64,000 nt of DNA from Morella rubra (GCA_003952965.2 CM025854.1:19638111-19702110), one strand, 5' to 3'. Positions 46,233 to 58,548 are shown, numbered from the stretch's first letter. Notes: a model not told the origin generated them from the sequence alone. Made by a program: numbers and translations.

Positions 46233-48350
46233 ATGAAAGAAGAAGAGGATGTGGTAATAGTTGGGGCAGGAATAGCCGGGTTAGCTACGGCGGTAGCCTT
46301 GAAGAGAGTTGGAATTCGAGCTTTGGTTTTAGAAAGAGCAGACGGGCTGCGTGCCAGTGGTGCAAGCTTAAGTCTCTATCCTAATGCCTGGGTTTGCCTT
46401 GATGCCCTCGGTGTCGCTCGCAAGCTCATCAACCTTTATGCACCTTGCAGAAGGTAAGTAATGTTGGTAGACTTGAAATCTCTTTTTCTTCACATGAATG
46501 AAATGCGTTTTCTTCAAACTCTTAGTACATATATAATTTCGCTTATATCTCTTAAGGAATATATACTTTTTGGTTTTGTTACTAATTACAGGGTAGCCAT
46601 AACAAATGTTGATACTGGAGCAGCTCAAGAATTTTCCTTCACCAAAGCTTTTAATTATAGGTGATGATCGACTCAAATTCAAGAACGTGTGATCTTTTGT
46701 GTTTTCTTAAAAGAGAATCCATTGTTCAAGTCAATTTGCCCAACTCACTTTAACTTCATAAGGCATATATGGGCACCCTGGAGCGGTGGGGTAAGTGGGG
46801 GATTACTTACTGAATCTTCTCTCTTATGCCTTCTGCCAATGTTTCAAATTGATGAGATGTAGGAGCGGAGCTGTTCTAAGAGTCGTGCACCGCAAAACCG
46901 TAATGGAAGCTCTGGCAGAGGAATTGCCAATCGACACCATCCGTTTCTCTTCCAATATCACTTCCATTAGAATCCAAGCCCAAGAAAGCTCATCCAACAA
47001 TGGTACTCTCATTGAATTGGAAAATGGAACTTCTGTCAAAGCAAAAGTAAGTGCGTCCAACTTTTTCGCTTTTCAGTTCGACTTTCAAATATATAATCGC
47101 AAGTATCATAATGGGGTAACTGTACAGTGTACTAGAGAAGGGAAAAGAAAATCCTATACCAAATGCGTGACACGAACAATATAGGGAAATCTATCGGGAG
47201 CCTCTTCGGGGTATTTCCTGAAAAAAAAACTTACATGAACTTCTACGAGCAAACTTATAAGTTGAATAATCATCTACGAACTATATACGTATTTTATATT
47301 TTGCACTATAAATTATCACATATACATCACGTCTCCAAATTATCTATCCCTAATACATTGAACTCTCAATTTGACTTTTTAAATACAAAATGACGATTAT
47401 ACTCTTAAAAAGTCAATGTACATGTTACATTTAAAGACATAATCGTTATTTTTGTTAAAAAACAAAAAGACAATTTCTATTCAATTTGACAAAAAATAAA
47501 AATAAACAAAGGGTGTTTAGAGATGGTTAGTTTGGGATGCAATGTTTCAAACATATAATTTATAGTGCAATTTGCAAAATCTATGATAATTTGTATGTGA
47601 GAATTGTATTTTCCCCTTCAATAATTAATGGAACATTTCATGAGAAACGTTCAATAATTAATGGATCATTTCGAGAAATGCCACCCGAGTCAAAATATAA
47701 GAAGATATGCCGTTCAATTTGTCTCCAAGTATTCCCAATTCATCAAATAAACAATTAAACTATTGTAAAATCATTTATGTAATAAAACAAACTGTTTTTT
47801 TTTTTTTTTTTAACTTTATCCATTAATTACACTTACTTTTTCCATTTTGCAAAATGAAAGGCTTTGATTGGGTGTGATGGGGTAAACTCAGTGGTGGCAG
47901 CACGGTGTTTAGGACTCGCTGCGCCTGTAAATTCTGGAAGATGGGCAGTGCGTGGGCTGTCCATCTTTCCCCAAGGCCACGGCTTGAACCAAGACTTCCA
48001 GCAATTTATAACCGCTGGCAAAAGGGCTGGCTTTGTTCCTCTCAATGAGAGAGAGCTTTACTGGTTTCTGACTGGCAAAATTGATACTGCGAAAGGTATG
48101 CCTTGGTGCACTCTTCTGTCCATTGTAGATATGTAGATATGTGTTATAAAGCAATAGTTTTCTCATACATTCAAAAGTAAAAGTATAATGTATCTTGTCA
48201 GGTTTGAGAACCAAGAAACATAGAATTACCTATTTTCAAAGAACAGTGCCAGAGCCAAGAAACATAGAATAACACTTCGAAAGAACAACCTATTTTCGCA
48301 GTTGTTACTGCATATTTTTAAAGAACCAAGGAACATAGAATTACGCTTTG

Positions 48351-48385
<35 letters not shown>

Positions 48386-49414
48386 TTGTGCAGCTTGTGG
48401 AGAAAGGGGCATAAATAGTTAGCATGCTAAGCCAGCCTCAGCGCTTTGGAGGAACAGAGCAAGAACCAGTAAGGGGGCATTCTTTAATTATACACCAATT
48501 GTTAGATTTCATATCTCAACATTTTTGTGTGCTACAACAATTCACAATGGAATTTAACATATTATGATATCAATAATTAGAGATCATTGTCCCCCTGTAA
48601 TGTTAAAAATTGAGCTTCTAGAAATTCATCTTCTTTTGTCCGGATCAAGACTCCCTATTGACCTTTGCCTCGAGCATATTTTTATATTAAATAAGCATCC
48701 ATACACATGGGCTTGGATTTCAAGCGGCTATCCTTCTTCTCAAGGCAAGCTTGGTGTACTAGCCTTCAAAGCAAATCAACCACTAGATCTTATAGATGTC
48801 TAAGGTTTACTGTCACTCGTGTTAATTAGCGGTTGAACTTTTTTGGATTTTCAGGTAAAGGCATGGAAAGAGACCCAGAATTGATACAAAGAAAAGTGAT
48901 TGAGAATTTTGCCACAGACTTGCCTCCATTGTTCACTGCGATCGTCCAGCACTCTGATCTTTCAACATTAACATGGGCTCCTCTGATGTACAGGTCTCCG
49001 TGGGATATGATATTCGGGAATGTTTACAAGGGAAATGTGACTGTGGCAGGTGATGCCATGCACCCTATGACGCCTGACCTAGGACAAAATGAATGCGCTG
49101 CACTTGAAGATGCTGTGGTTCTAGGCCAGCAACTGGGGGAATTGATTGCTCGAAGCACAAGCCTTGTGTCAGCAGAGGTGGCTAAAGCGTTTGGAAGATA
49201 TGCTGAGAGAAGGAAGTGGCGTGCTGCTGGTTTAATTACGATCTCGTACCTGTCAGGTTGGGTGCAACTAGCTGGGTCTGGACGCCTGATGAAATTCTTA
49301 CGGGATGTATTATTTTATAAACTTTTGTACAGTAGGGTATTGAGCGTAACATATTACGATTGTGGGAGGTTACCTTTTGTTAACTCTGGCAGTGGATCGG
49401 AAGATTTAGATTGA
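46233..49414 (+). CDS. FAD-dependent monooxygenase (MO/CTF2-type, salicylate-hydroxylase-like), gene 1
   Basis: Five exons (46233-46453, 46592-46660, 46863-47046, 47861-48095, 48855-49414) have GT-AG junctions and matching phases and encode 422 residues. The protein has an N-terminal Rossmann GxGxxG ([14 protein letters not shown], residues ~7-20), the DG motif GCDGVNS (~162-168) and the GD motif GDAMHPMTP (~302). Family members are NAD(P)H-dependent aromatic hydroxylases or epoxidases; substrate unknown. The GD motif continues LGQNECAALED, where genes 2 and 4 have [11 protein letters not shown]; the loss of both glycines near the flavin is unusual. The fourth intron holds a GA microsatellite. 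This is the most divergent copy of the cluster. Confidence 0.9.
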
Positions 49415-50188
49415 CGTTATTCCAACCTAAAAGCATCTACTCCTGTTATGTGCTTTTGACTGCATGCTGAACTTAATGATCATATGGGGGATTCTATGAT
49501 CTTCCCTTTTCCTGTGGGATCAAGCATAAATAGAAATCTGTGGTGCAGTTTAGTGGGAAAATTACCTAATGAGTTTTATATATACTGACTCCCTCCTAAT
49601 TGAACTCCCTCAAATCTTTTTTTCTTGACTGTTCTGTTTTTCTTGACATGTGCTTGGAAAGCAGGACAAAACATCCTTACGCAACTGTTTATAATAAAAA
49701 AAAGGGCACGCGAAGGGGTTCCAGTTGAGCAAAAACTCAGCAATGACTGTTTGGCTAAAGCAATCAGATCATATCATATCGTCATCCCTTACGACCGAGC
49801 AAGAGCAAGTTGCATCTCATCATATCCTCCTAGTGGTCCCAGCTCCTGAGGTGGCGTAGTGACAGGTGGTAGAAGATAGACACGGGCAACTTCACTTTCT
49901 TTGCCATAATATCTGCTTGTCCCTTCTGAATTAACCCTATCAGTTGTTACTGTTGATATAAAGCAAAGAAAAGAAATAGATTACAAATCTGGGATGAATT
50001 ACTATATAAATATAGGACACCCGGACCGGTACATCCCATGGCCACATGAACACTCGAGTCTATCGAATTACTTTTCTCTAATCGAAACTTTTCAGTCATT
50101 TGCAAAAGAACATCGTAACAAAGTTGTTCAAGGAGTGACAGACTTTCTGGATGACATCACGTGTTGGAACAGACCAACAGATTGAATA
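49415..50188. other. Spacer between monooxygenase genes 1 and 2
   Basis: 3' flank of gene 1, then promoter-proximal sequence of gene 2. The block 49585-49740 is related to 55720-55910, and 49990-50250 to 58200-58660, showing that flanks were copied with the genes. Confidence 0.6.
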
Positions 50189-50189
50189 C

Positions 50190-50198
50190 CTATATAAA
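50190..50198 (+). promoter_or_regulatory. TATA box of monooxygenase gene 2
   Basis: CTATATAAA 53 bases before the ATG; the same element and context precede gene 4 at 58548-58556. Confidence 0.6.
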
Positions 50199-50250
50199 CA
50201 GAACACCCAGACCTCCAGAATGCGCGTGCATACTTCAGGGAGAGAGAGAG

Positions 50251-52882
50251 ATGGAGGAGGCAGATGTAGTGATAGTGGGAGCAGGTGTAGCTGGTTTGGC
50301 AACAGCGGTATCCCTGAAGAGACTAGGGGTTCGAGCCCTGGTATTAGAGAAAGCGGAAGGACTAAGAACTACAGGTTCAGCCTTGGGTCTTTCCCCAAAC
50401 GCTTGGTTCGCCCTTGATGCTCTTGGCATAGCTCACAAGCTCACCACCGCTTATGCCCCTTGCAGAAAGTAACGCCGGACCCTTTTCATTTAAGAAATTT
50501 ATGTGTATTGATTTCATTTGTTAGTTGTAAATTCCTGAGTGGATGTAAGTTCGTCCTTCTCTTTCTCTTGAGGATGTTAATCATGTTATGTTATTTGCAT
50601 AAACCTCTTCTATTGCGTCGGTTCATGGACCATAAACTATTTTTGCTTGATTACTATGCATTAGTTTTAACAGAAAAAGCATGGGGAGAACAACTCTTCT
50701 AAAGACTAATACTATTTCAACTTTCTTTTTTCTGCAACAGGGGATACGTAATGGATATCCAGACTGGAGCAATTCAAGAGATCTCTTACGCCAATTTTGA
50801 CACGTATGCTACTTAAATTCCATATTTGTGTTTCAATTACTCGTTTTCTTGCGCACAAATTATGCTATATACTCCTAAGCTGTTATCCATTTTATACTAT
50901 TCAACCTTAACACAATATGCTCTGAATCACGAATATGATATTTGACACAATATGCTCTGAATCACGAATATGATATTTGGTCGTTAATCACTTTATGTTG
51001 ACCCCGTTATTCGTCCATTAATTTTCCGCTGTTTTTAGATTTTCTGTTCATGGCCATTTATTTCAAACTTAAATACAGGGTGGACAAAATGTTTCTCCCC
51101 CTATGCAGATGTTAATGGGCAAGTAGCAGTAATAAAATGTTGTTGTCCTTTATGTTTGTCTTCTCTACCACCACATTGTAAAAAGTGTGGACTGGAGTTA
51201 TGATCCACCTTGATGTAAACCGTATCAAATTGGTGAGTTATTGGCTCATTGAGAAAAAAACTACATATGGTGATGCAGGGGTGGACATGTCTTTAGAATG
51301 GTGCATCGTAAGGCTTTACTGGAAGCTCTGGCAGAAGAATTGCCAACTGACTCCATTCGTTTCTCTTCCAAGCTCAAGTCCATCGGAAACCAGGCACAAG
51401 AAGGCTCATCCTGTGCTGTCATTCATATGGATGATGGAGCTAGCATCAAAGCAAAGGTATATAGGAACGAAATCTAATTTGCAGATGTTGAAATGCAGTT
51501 CTTCATATGAAATTACTATTACGACTCTATAATTTTAATAGTAAGTGCTCTAGAGTTGACATGCTTCGATTTCAAACTTTCTTTTATCATTTTGCATCTT
51601 ACAGGCTCTGATAGGGTGTGATGGAGTGCACTCTGATGTAGCACATTGGTTAGGACTCAGGCCACCAGTCAATTCAGGCCGATGGGCAGTGCGTGGTTTA
51701 GCCGTATTTCCTGAAGGCCATGGGTGGAACCTTGAAGGCCGACAATTTGTAACTGCTGGAAAAAGGGCTGGTTTTGTTCCTCTCAATGATAAAGAGCTCT
51801 ACTGGTTTCTAACCTGCAATTTCTCTTTCAAAGGTTAAGCTTTTTCCTCACCTTGTCTCATAAACCATGCAGCCGCCTGTCCTGGCACAATTTGAATTCA
51901 AATTAACATGCCTCTTCTCTTTACAGTAGTTGCCATTTTTCTAAGCTCTTTACCCATTGTTGTTAGTACTACAATTTTATTGTTTTGTCATTAATTATAG
52001 AGTTTATGAACCAGTGTGGAAAAACCTCCCACCTGCAGACAGAGTATAGATAATCAGGTCAAGAAGGCTACTCCTCCTTTACATGACATAAACCCACTTG
52101 AAATTGAAACTAAATTGACCTCACATTTACTGGATACCAATAGAAGGGCAGACCAACAATTGGTTAAATTGCAACTTTGTAGCTACTTCGCAGTTCTAAA
52201 ACCAAAAAAAGTGAAGCTGATGGATTGATGGGCCACTTTAATTTTACACCCCGGCCTGCGGGAGTCCGTCACTTATAGCAGTGGAATTTTTGTTGTCATT
52301 CCAGGTGAGGACATTGCACATGACCCTGAGCTTATAAAAAGAGAAGTTACTGATAACTTTGCCAAGGAATTTCCCCAGTTGTACTTGACGGTCGTCCAGC
52401 ATTCAGATCTTTCATCAATCACATTGTCTCCGCTGATGTTTAGGCTTCCGTGGGACATCATATTTGGAAACTTGAGCAATGGGAATGTTACGGTGGCAGG
52501 TGATGCCATGCATCCTATGACACCAGATATGGGACAAGGTGGCTGCTCAGCTCTGGAAGATGCTGTTGTTTTAGGCAGGCACATTGGGGACTCAATTATC
52601 CGAAATACAAGACTTGTGGCAGGAGATCAAATGGCCGGTGCCTTGAAAAGTTATGCCGAGGAAAGGAGGTGGCGCGCTGCTGGCTTGATCACGGGCTCGT
52701 ATCTATCAGGGTGGGTGCAACAAGAAGGATCTGGATGGTTCACAAAATTCCTTAGGGATGTGGTATTCTATAGGCTTCTTTACTCTGTAATATTTGGTGC
52801 TAGACGTTATGATTGTGGGAAATTGCCCTGTGTTTCATCGAAGAATCGTGAATTGGAGAACAACCAAAGTAAGATTGACTAG
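50251..52882 (+). CDS. FAD-dependent monooxygenase (MO/CTF2-type), gene 2
   Basis: Five exons (50251-50468, 50741-50803, 51279-51456, 51605-51833, 52305-52882) with consistent phases encode 421 residues. The start [20 protein letters not shown] contains the FAD-binding GxGxxG; GCDGVHS is the DG motif and [21 protein letters not shown] the GD motif. Nearly identical to gene 4 in exons, splice sites, promoter and 3' flank. Differences include THWLSPL-type changes: the usual TWAPLMFR stretch reads TLSPLMFR here, and DVAHW replaces VVAHW. A five-unit AG repeat immediately precedes the ATG. Probably functional; substrate unknown. Confidence 0.9.
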
Positions 52883-53568
52883 CCAGAACGCCAGAACCCT
52901 GGCCCAAGTGGATTTGATTCGATATAACTTCTGTTTCTTCATATAAGGGTTTTTCATCACAGCTTACTTAACCAATGGTCTTTGGGTTCGATGGATCTGC
53001 TTTCCCTTTCAATGCAGCCTTCACGACCTTTGGAGTATATGTTGCCCATCCTACTGTTTGTGTCATGTATGACAACTCTAGATGAGTAATTTTTTCTTCC
53101 TAGACCTTGATGAATATTTTCATTTTCCATTTGATTGGTTCGTGAAAGCAACATTAATTTCCATAGATTGCTAATGTTGTAGCTAATGGTGTAGTCTATA
53201 GATAAAGCCTCATTTATACTGACTTCAAATTTCCTATTTGAGCACAAAACAAACGATCGAACAAAAGTTCCTGTAGGAGCTGAGATTTCTTTTGTCCAAT
53301 GTTAGAATCAAATGTCTCTCCCTTGGTGTCATTGGAGACGGCCAATGTAATTAATATGATGGCTATTCAAGAAGTTCCTTCCCGGGAGGAAAAAGGTTAG
53401 CAAATAGCAACTCAATTGAAAAAGAAAGAGAAAAGAAAACAACAAAGATATGTTTGTGATGGGTTCCTAGCCTCCTTGACCATATTAGTCAAGTATTGGA
53501 CAATCAATAATCAGTCAATCGTAAGGCCTAGGCCCATTTCCCCCATAAAGACTATTAATATGATAGGT
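52883..53568. other. 3' flank of monooxygenase gene 2
   Basis: The first ~400 bp match the 3' flank of gene 4 (61108-61500). No further gene was seen before the hAT-like insertion. Confidence 0.6.
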
Positions 53569-54170
53569 GTGTCTGCGGGACGGAGCGAAGGGGGAGGGGA
53601 GGGGGGCGGCTGTGGTCCCTCCGAAAATTTTGTGAAAATTTTTGGAATATATATATTTAGAGGCTTGACTGAAAAAAATTTACAATTGGCCCCTCTAAAA
53701 TTTTAATATTTCTATTTGGTCTCCCCAAATTAAAGTCCAACACATTTATAAAATGCCAAGCCCACACGTTATACGTGAAATCCAAAAGGGTTGAAAGCCT
53801 GAAAGTGCTCTAGCCTCCAACACAATTACCAAATGCCAAGGCCCACTCGTGAAGTCTAAAAGGGCAGAAAGTGCTTGAAGTTTTAAAAAGCTACCTTTTG
53901 TCTTTCTCCTTGAAAATTTAAAACCAAAAATTGCTTTCACAAAATTTGTCTTTTGTGTACTTTTTTTTTTTTTTAGTATATCCACAATTAAGTAAATAAG
54001 ATAAATTTTTGTGTACCTTTTTTTAGTTCTAAATCAAGGTTAACTTATAATAAAATACTGTTGCAAATTTTTTTTATGTCTTATAATATTTGAATTTTAT
54101 TTTTAATAATATTATTTAATTAGTTTGGCCCCCCTAATAACAAATTCTTAGTTCTGCCACTGTGTGTCTG
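53568..54170. mobile_element. Non-autonomous hAT-like element with 8-bp target duplication
   Basis: The 587-bp element (53576-54162) begins CGGGACGGAGC and ends GTTCTGCCACTG. It is flanked by an exact TGTGTCTG (53568-53575 and 54163-54170). Eight-base duplications and these end sequences fit hAT. No transposase. Confidence 0.78.
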
Positions 54171-54459
54171 CCTGTCAGCTCATTGGGACCCACGTGCATT
54201 TTCATTTTGTTTGGCCGACCCTCTCCTCCATTGTCACCTCTGCCGCTCTACTTGGTTGTCTTGTTCTTGTTCTATTGTTTTCAGCTTGCCGCCCGTTTGG
54301 GTATTGTATGACCGTGAGGCCTTCTAGTTTCTTGGTCTGTTGCCTCTTCAAATGATCTGACATATATTTTAGAACATGTAATTGAGATCTATGAACCTCC
54401 TTAAATTAATAAAATTTCGGAGTTGTTCTGTTATGAAAAAAAAAAAAAAAAAAAAAAAA
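54171..54459 (+). mobile_element. Retroposed 3' end with A24 tail (LINE-like)
   Basis: Non-coding sequence with AATAAAATTT near its end is followed by 24 consecutive A residues (54436-54459). This resembles the 3' end of a plant LINE, truncated at or overwritten by the hAT element. Confidence 0.5.
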
Positions 54460-54497
54460 CAAGTTGGATCTTATCATAAAAGACAAGCACAAGTAAA

Positions 54498-54780
54498 TTT
54501 TTTTTTTTAAGACACTGTAACCTTCATTACATGAAAAAAAAGGCACATCTAACAGGGATTTGGAGTATGAAACTCCCTGGTTAGATTCGTAAAATGCTCA
54601 GGTACAATGGGGTGGCCTCCACAAGAAATGATGGAGGCGACCCCACGAGCTAATTGGTGCGCAACTCTATTTGCACCTCTACCCGCATGCTGCATCTTCC
54701 AGCCACAAGTAACTTCATTTTCTTTAACATGTGGCCCATGGGAAGTGTGAGCTTAATATTAGTTTCTGAGCAATTTCTCA
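54498..54780 (-). mobile_element. LINE 3' fragment (RNase H tail), minus strand
   Basis: Read on the minus strand, HAGRGANRVAHQLARG followed by GGHPIVPEHF is the C-terminal RNase H-like tail of plant L1-type LINEs. A stop, a short 3' region and a tail of 11 A (T run at 54498-54508 on the plus strand) follow. Confidence 0.7.
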
Positions 54781-54930
54781 GTTTCAACAACCTCTCAATA
54801 TCTGACTGTTCCTTCTGAATTTATCGTAAGAATTGTTAATGTCGTCCGTTGATAAGAAAAAACTTAGAAAATAAAGAAAATAAATAGCTTAAAAAATCAG
54901 GGATGAATATCTATATAAATTCTTGTCTCA

Positions 54931-55182
54931 ACTATTGGACAAATTTTTTTTTAGAGTCTAAACTACCAATTTCTTCACATTCCGCCATCAAACTATTGAA
55001 ATTCGTTAGTTTGCACTCTTTAATCAGATCCTAAAGTTTAGATCAATGAAAAATATATTATGTAGCATAATCTTGACAATCGAATCTTAATAAAAGACGA
55101 AAATTAATGAACTTCAATAGTTTAAAGGTCAGATGTGATGAAGTTAATAGTTTGGACTATAAAATGATATTTGTCCAATAAT
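54931..55182. mobile_element. Foldback MITE
   Basis: About 250 bases with inverted ends (ATTGGACAAAT near 54934 and ATTTGTCCAAT near 55169); inner arms also pair (AAACTACCAATTTCTTCACAT with ATGTGATGAAGTTAATAGTTT). Non-coding. Confidence 0.7.
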
Positions 55183-55204
55183 GGGGGCGAAAAGTAATGT
55201 TCGC

Positions 55205-55699
55205 CTTTAATTTTCTATGGGTTGATTTCTAACTTTCCAAAATCCACTGTGTCAGCAAGCTTGACCCCGTTATTGGACCATTATCTCTGTTTTTCAATTC
55301 CTTGTTCATGCCTAGCAAAAAAAAAAAATCCTTGTTCACGGCCTTTTCTTTTGAGCTTTACCACCTCTGGCTCTGGTGATGCAGGGGATGGGCAGCAAAA
55401 ATAAAATGTTTTGGTCCTTTATGTTAGTCTTCTCTACCAACAAATATTCGAAGTGGGGACTGGTGTTATGATCCACTTTGACGTAAATTGTATCAAATTA
55501 ATTAATTATTAGAAACCCCAAAAACAAAAACTAAATCATATGGTGATGCAGGGCTGGACATGTCTTTAGAGTGTTTCATCGTAAGGCTTTACTGAAAGCT
55601 CTGGCAGAAGAATTGCCAATTGACACCATCCGTTACTCTTCCAAGCTCAAGTCCATTGGAAACCAAGCACAAGAAGGCTCCTGTGTTGTCATTCATATA
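55205..55699 (+). pseudogene. Monooxygenase relic: intron 2 and exon 3 only (copy 3)
   Basis: The exon-3 equivalent starts at 55552 after GATGCAG and reads [24 protein letters not shown] sequence ([19 protein letters not shown]), close to genes 2 and 4. It breaks off after VVIHI at about 55699. Upstream to about 55205 the sequence matches intron 2 of the intact genes; exons 1, 2, 4 and 5 are absent. After 55710 the sequence matches the downstream flank of gene 1 instead, so the relic is a rearranged patchwork. Confidence 0.85.
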
Positions 55700-55930
55700 A
55701 TGTCATTCTCTGTAAGTTCCCTTATTTGTCCAATAATTTCGGGGCTGCTTACTGAACCTGTCACTGTCCTTCCTAATTGAAGTCTCTCAATTATAATCTC
55801 TCCCGCTGTGTTTTTCTTGAATGTGTTTGGAGAACAGGACAAAGCCTAGATAATTGTTCGTCAAAAAGTATGGGAAGTGGGAACGGGTTCCAGTTGAGCG
55901 AAAGGTAAGTAGCTGCCCCGGACCAATTGA

Positions 55931-56100
55931 CTTTTTTTTTTTTTCTTGATAAACAGAAATTAGTAGCAACATTACACTAGGAATCAAAACCAGAAATTTC
56001 AGCCGGGATAGACGAAAGTTACAGAAATCCTTGAAAACCAGAGCGAAGCGCCCACTGGGCAGCTTGGTGGGCTAAGTGTTTGAGTGCACTCAAAATTTTG
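55931..56100 (-). mobile_element. LINE 3' fragment (RNase H tail), minus strand
   Basis: Minus-strand reading gives NTLAHQAAQWALRSGFQG, the typical end of plant LINE RNase H, then a 3' region and an A tail (T run near 55932-55944). Confidence 0.7.
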
Positions 56101-57429
56101 GGCAGTCGTGGTGGGGAAATTGTTAGAGTTTGTATATAATTTTTTGAGATTTTAGATATTAATTTTATAAATTTTATTTATTTATTGTCTCCTATAATAC
56201 TTTTGCAAACGAATATATCCGTATTAGCGCATTTAATGAAAAATGCATTGTTCAAATTATTTCAAAAGACGGGTTGAGGGAAGTACATTTCCATAGTATA
56301 GTCCACGAATCTGGGCCTAGTTACATCAACCTGATTTTTCAGCCCCAATTCTCTTTTTAGAGAAGCTTATGCGCTTGTAGCTGCTATGAATATTGGAAGA
56401 AGATTTTATTATTTTAATTATATTCTCTAACATTTTTCCTCACGTATGAGTCGGATTCTCTTTTAATTGAAAAGCCTAATATATATAATATTTAATTAAA
56501 ATTAGAGTAGAGTGCAGAATAAGATTTCGAATTCAGGACAATTGCATATTTACTGGAGGGGCGCCGGGGGCGGCTCCCCACCCCCCCCTTCCCAGTTTTG
56601 TAAACTTAAAGACCCAGGTGGCGTAGATAAATGGAAATAGAGAGGGTAAATCGGGAATCCTACGTTAACCAACGGCTTTGATTCATTCTTGCGAAACAGT
56701 TTTGTGGGACCATCTCAGTAATGCATATGGTCACGAATGCCAATAAGTGGTTGCGACAACCTTGTGATCAAATGCTTCTGTTTCGCTGTTGATTTTTCGA
56801 GCTTTGAGCCAAAGCGAAAGTGGTTTTGTTACCTTCAAAAGTTGGTTTTGTTACCTTCAAAAGTCAGTGGGCTTGAGGCGAGCCCATTCAAGCTAATCTT
56901 TCACCTTTGTTTTCTTACCTTCTAGAAGACGGAAAGGTTATTCAGTGCTGATGATTTAACCCATTAGGCAATTACTATGTCAAAGCCGGAGATATTTTGT
57001 AAACTTAAGTTACAAATTTTTGTTCAATTAAGTTTATGTTGAATTAAATTTTGTGATTATTTATTTATATGTAGTCAACTGTAATTTATTGAAGGTTATT
57101 GTTCTTAATTAATAAATTGGTTAATGAATTTTCGTTTTGTTTAAATAATAAATAAGTTTTTGATAAAAAAAACTCAGTCTAATGTAGAGTCTTCTAATAC
57201 AACTAACGTAGAAAATTTTTTTTAACTCTAAGATATTTTTTGCATTATATAGGAAAAAATTTTTTTTTGTCATTTCACCTTAAGAATTTGTCTTCCCTCA
57301 ACTTGAGTTCTAGTTTTGCTACTGACTCGGGACCTTTGATACTATGTGAATCTATCACTCATTTTAAAACTTAAACTGATAGGAAGAGAAAGATTTTATT
57401 ATTTGAATTATATTCCCTAAGATACTCAA
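56101..57429. other. Intergenic sequence, no gene supported
   Basis: AT-rich, with a repeat block near 56100-56200 similar to 13.0-13.1 kb and a tandem 21-bp duplication (TGGTTTTGTTACCTTCAAAAG twice, 56821-56862). A G/C-rich start near 56555 and GTTCTAGTTTTGCTACTG near 57308-57325 could be the ends of another worn hAT-like element. Confidence 0.45.
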
Positions 57430-57690
57430 TTGGTGTTGGATCGCTCTAGGCAATCCAATCTTCTGCTGGTGAAAAATTTATGGGAGTTTTTTGAGCTGCA
57501 CCGTGAATGTCACGTCTCTTGGATTCTTCGAAGTCGCAATTGTCTACCGCACCTGATTGCGAAGTGGGCGGCATCCAAGCAGCTCTTTATTAACTCTTCC
57601 TGTTTTCCTGCTTATTTCCTTATACCTTGATGTTTGCTTTCCGGTTTGTTTACCGTTTTCATAGTCATATTCTTTCTCGATTACCAACAA
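57430..57690 (+). mobile_element. LINE 3' fragment (RNase H tail), plus strand
   Basis: An open stretch reads HRECHVSWILRSRNCLPHLI then AKWAASKQLF, matching the C-terminal RNase H of plant LINEs (the H-x-x-AxWA pattern), followed by a stop and a CAACAACAACAAAAAAG tail. Confidence 0.7.
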
Positions 57691-57862
57691 CAACAAAAAA
57701 GAAAGATAAAGAATGAATCTGGCAAATTGGGTGCTTAAGGACTTGCATGTGCGCGCCACACCACACCAAAAACACATCCGTCCTTGACGAAGATGTTCAA
57801 GAAATGACGTACTTCCTTTAAATTTTTTTTCTTCCCATTTTGCTTCTGTGAGGGAGAGGAAT

Positions 57863-57896
57863 CAGATCATATCGTCATCCCTTACGATATGATCTG
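57863..57896. other. Perfect 13-bp-stem hairpin
   Basis: CAGATCATATCGT, an 8-base loop CATCCCTT, then ACGATATGATCTG. A diverged version without the perfect stem lies at 49764-49797 downstream of gene 1. Confidence 0.7.
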
Positions 57897-57989
57897 TGGC
57901 CCAAGGCAAGTGTGCTTCTAAGGTAAGATTTTGACCAATTCCTTGGACGCCTAACTGTTTTTTTTACCATTTTTTTAAGCCGCCTCTCC

Positions 57990-58135
57990 ACGTAAAGTTT
58001 GTTTCAAAATTTTTAATTTTTAATTTATAACCACACTTTTCATCACTTTTTCATAAATTTCAATAAATTTAATAAAATAAAAATTCTTAAAATTTTAAAA
58101 ATAATATTCTTTAAAATTTTAACAAACAAACACCT
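57990..58135. mobile_element. Small MITE-like element
   Basis: AT-rich ~145-bp stretch whose ends are inverted (GTTTGTTTCAAAATTTTTAA and TTAAAATTTTAACAAACAAAC). Non-coding; exact ends uncertain. Confidence 0.45.
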
Positions 58136-58548
58136 CCATATCTGTTTGTACCTTCGCAATTACCGTAGGGAGTAGCCACTGCTGATTAGAACAAAAACAA
58201 AAAAAAAAGTGCCTTAAAAAATTGGGGATGAATATCTACATATACAGGGCACAGCCGGACCGGGACCTCCCATGGCCACGTGCTCACTCGAAACATTTTA
58301 CTCTTTTCTAATCCAGACTTTTCAGTTACTTGCACCACAAGAACATCATTTTCTTTTCTAATGTACCAAAAGAACATCCGCAACAAAGTTGTTCAATGAA
58401 TGACCGTCTATCTACGCAGAAAAAAAAAAAAAAGAATGACGGTCTTTCTTTACATTTGACCTGACTGTTTTGACTCATTTTTCAGCAGCTTCCTCGAACC
58501 CACTTTTTCTATTCTGAATTACCTTAAGAGCTGTTAAGATTGAATACC

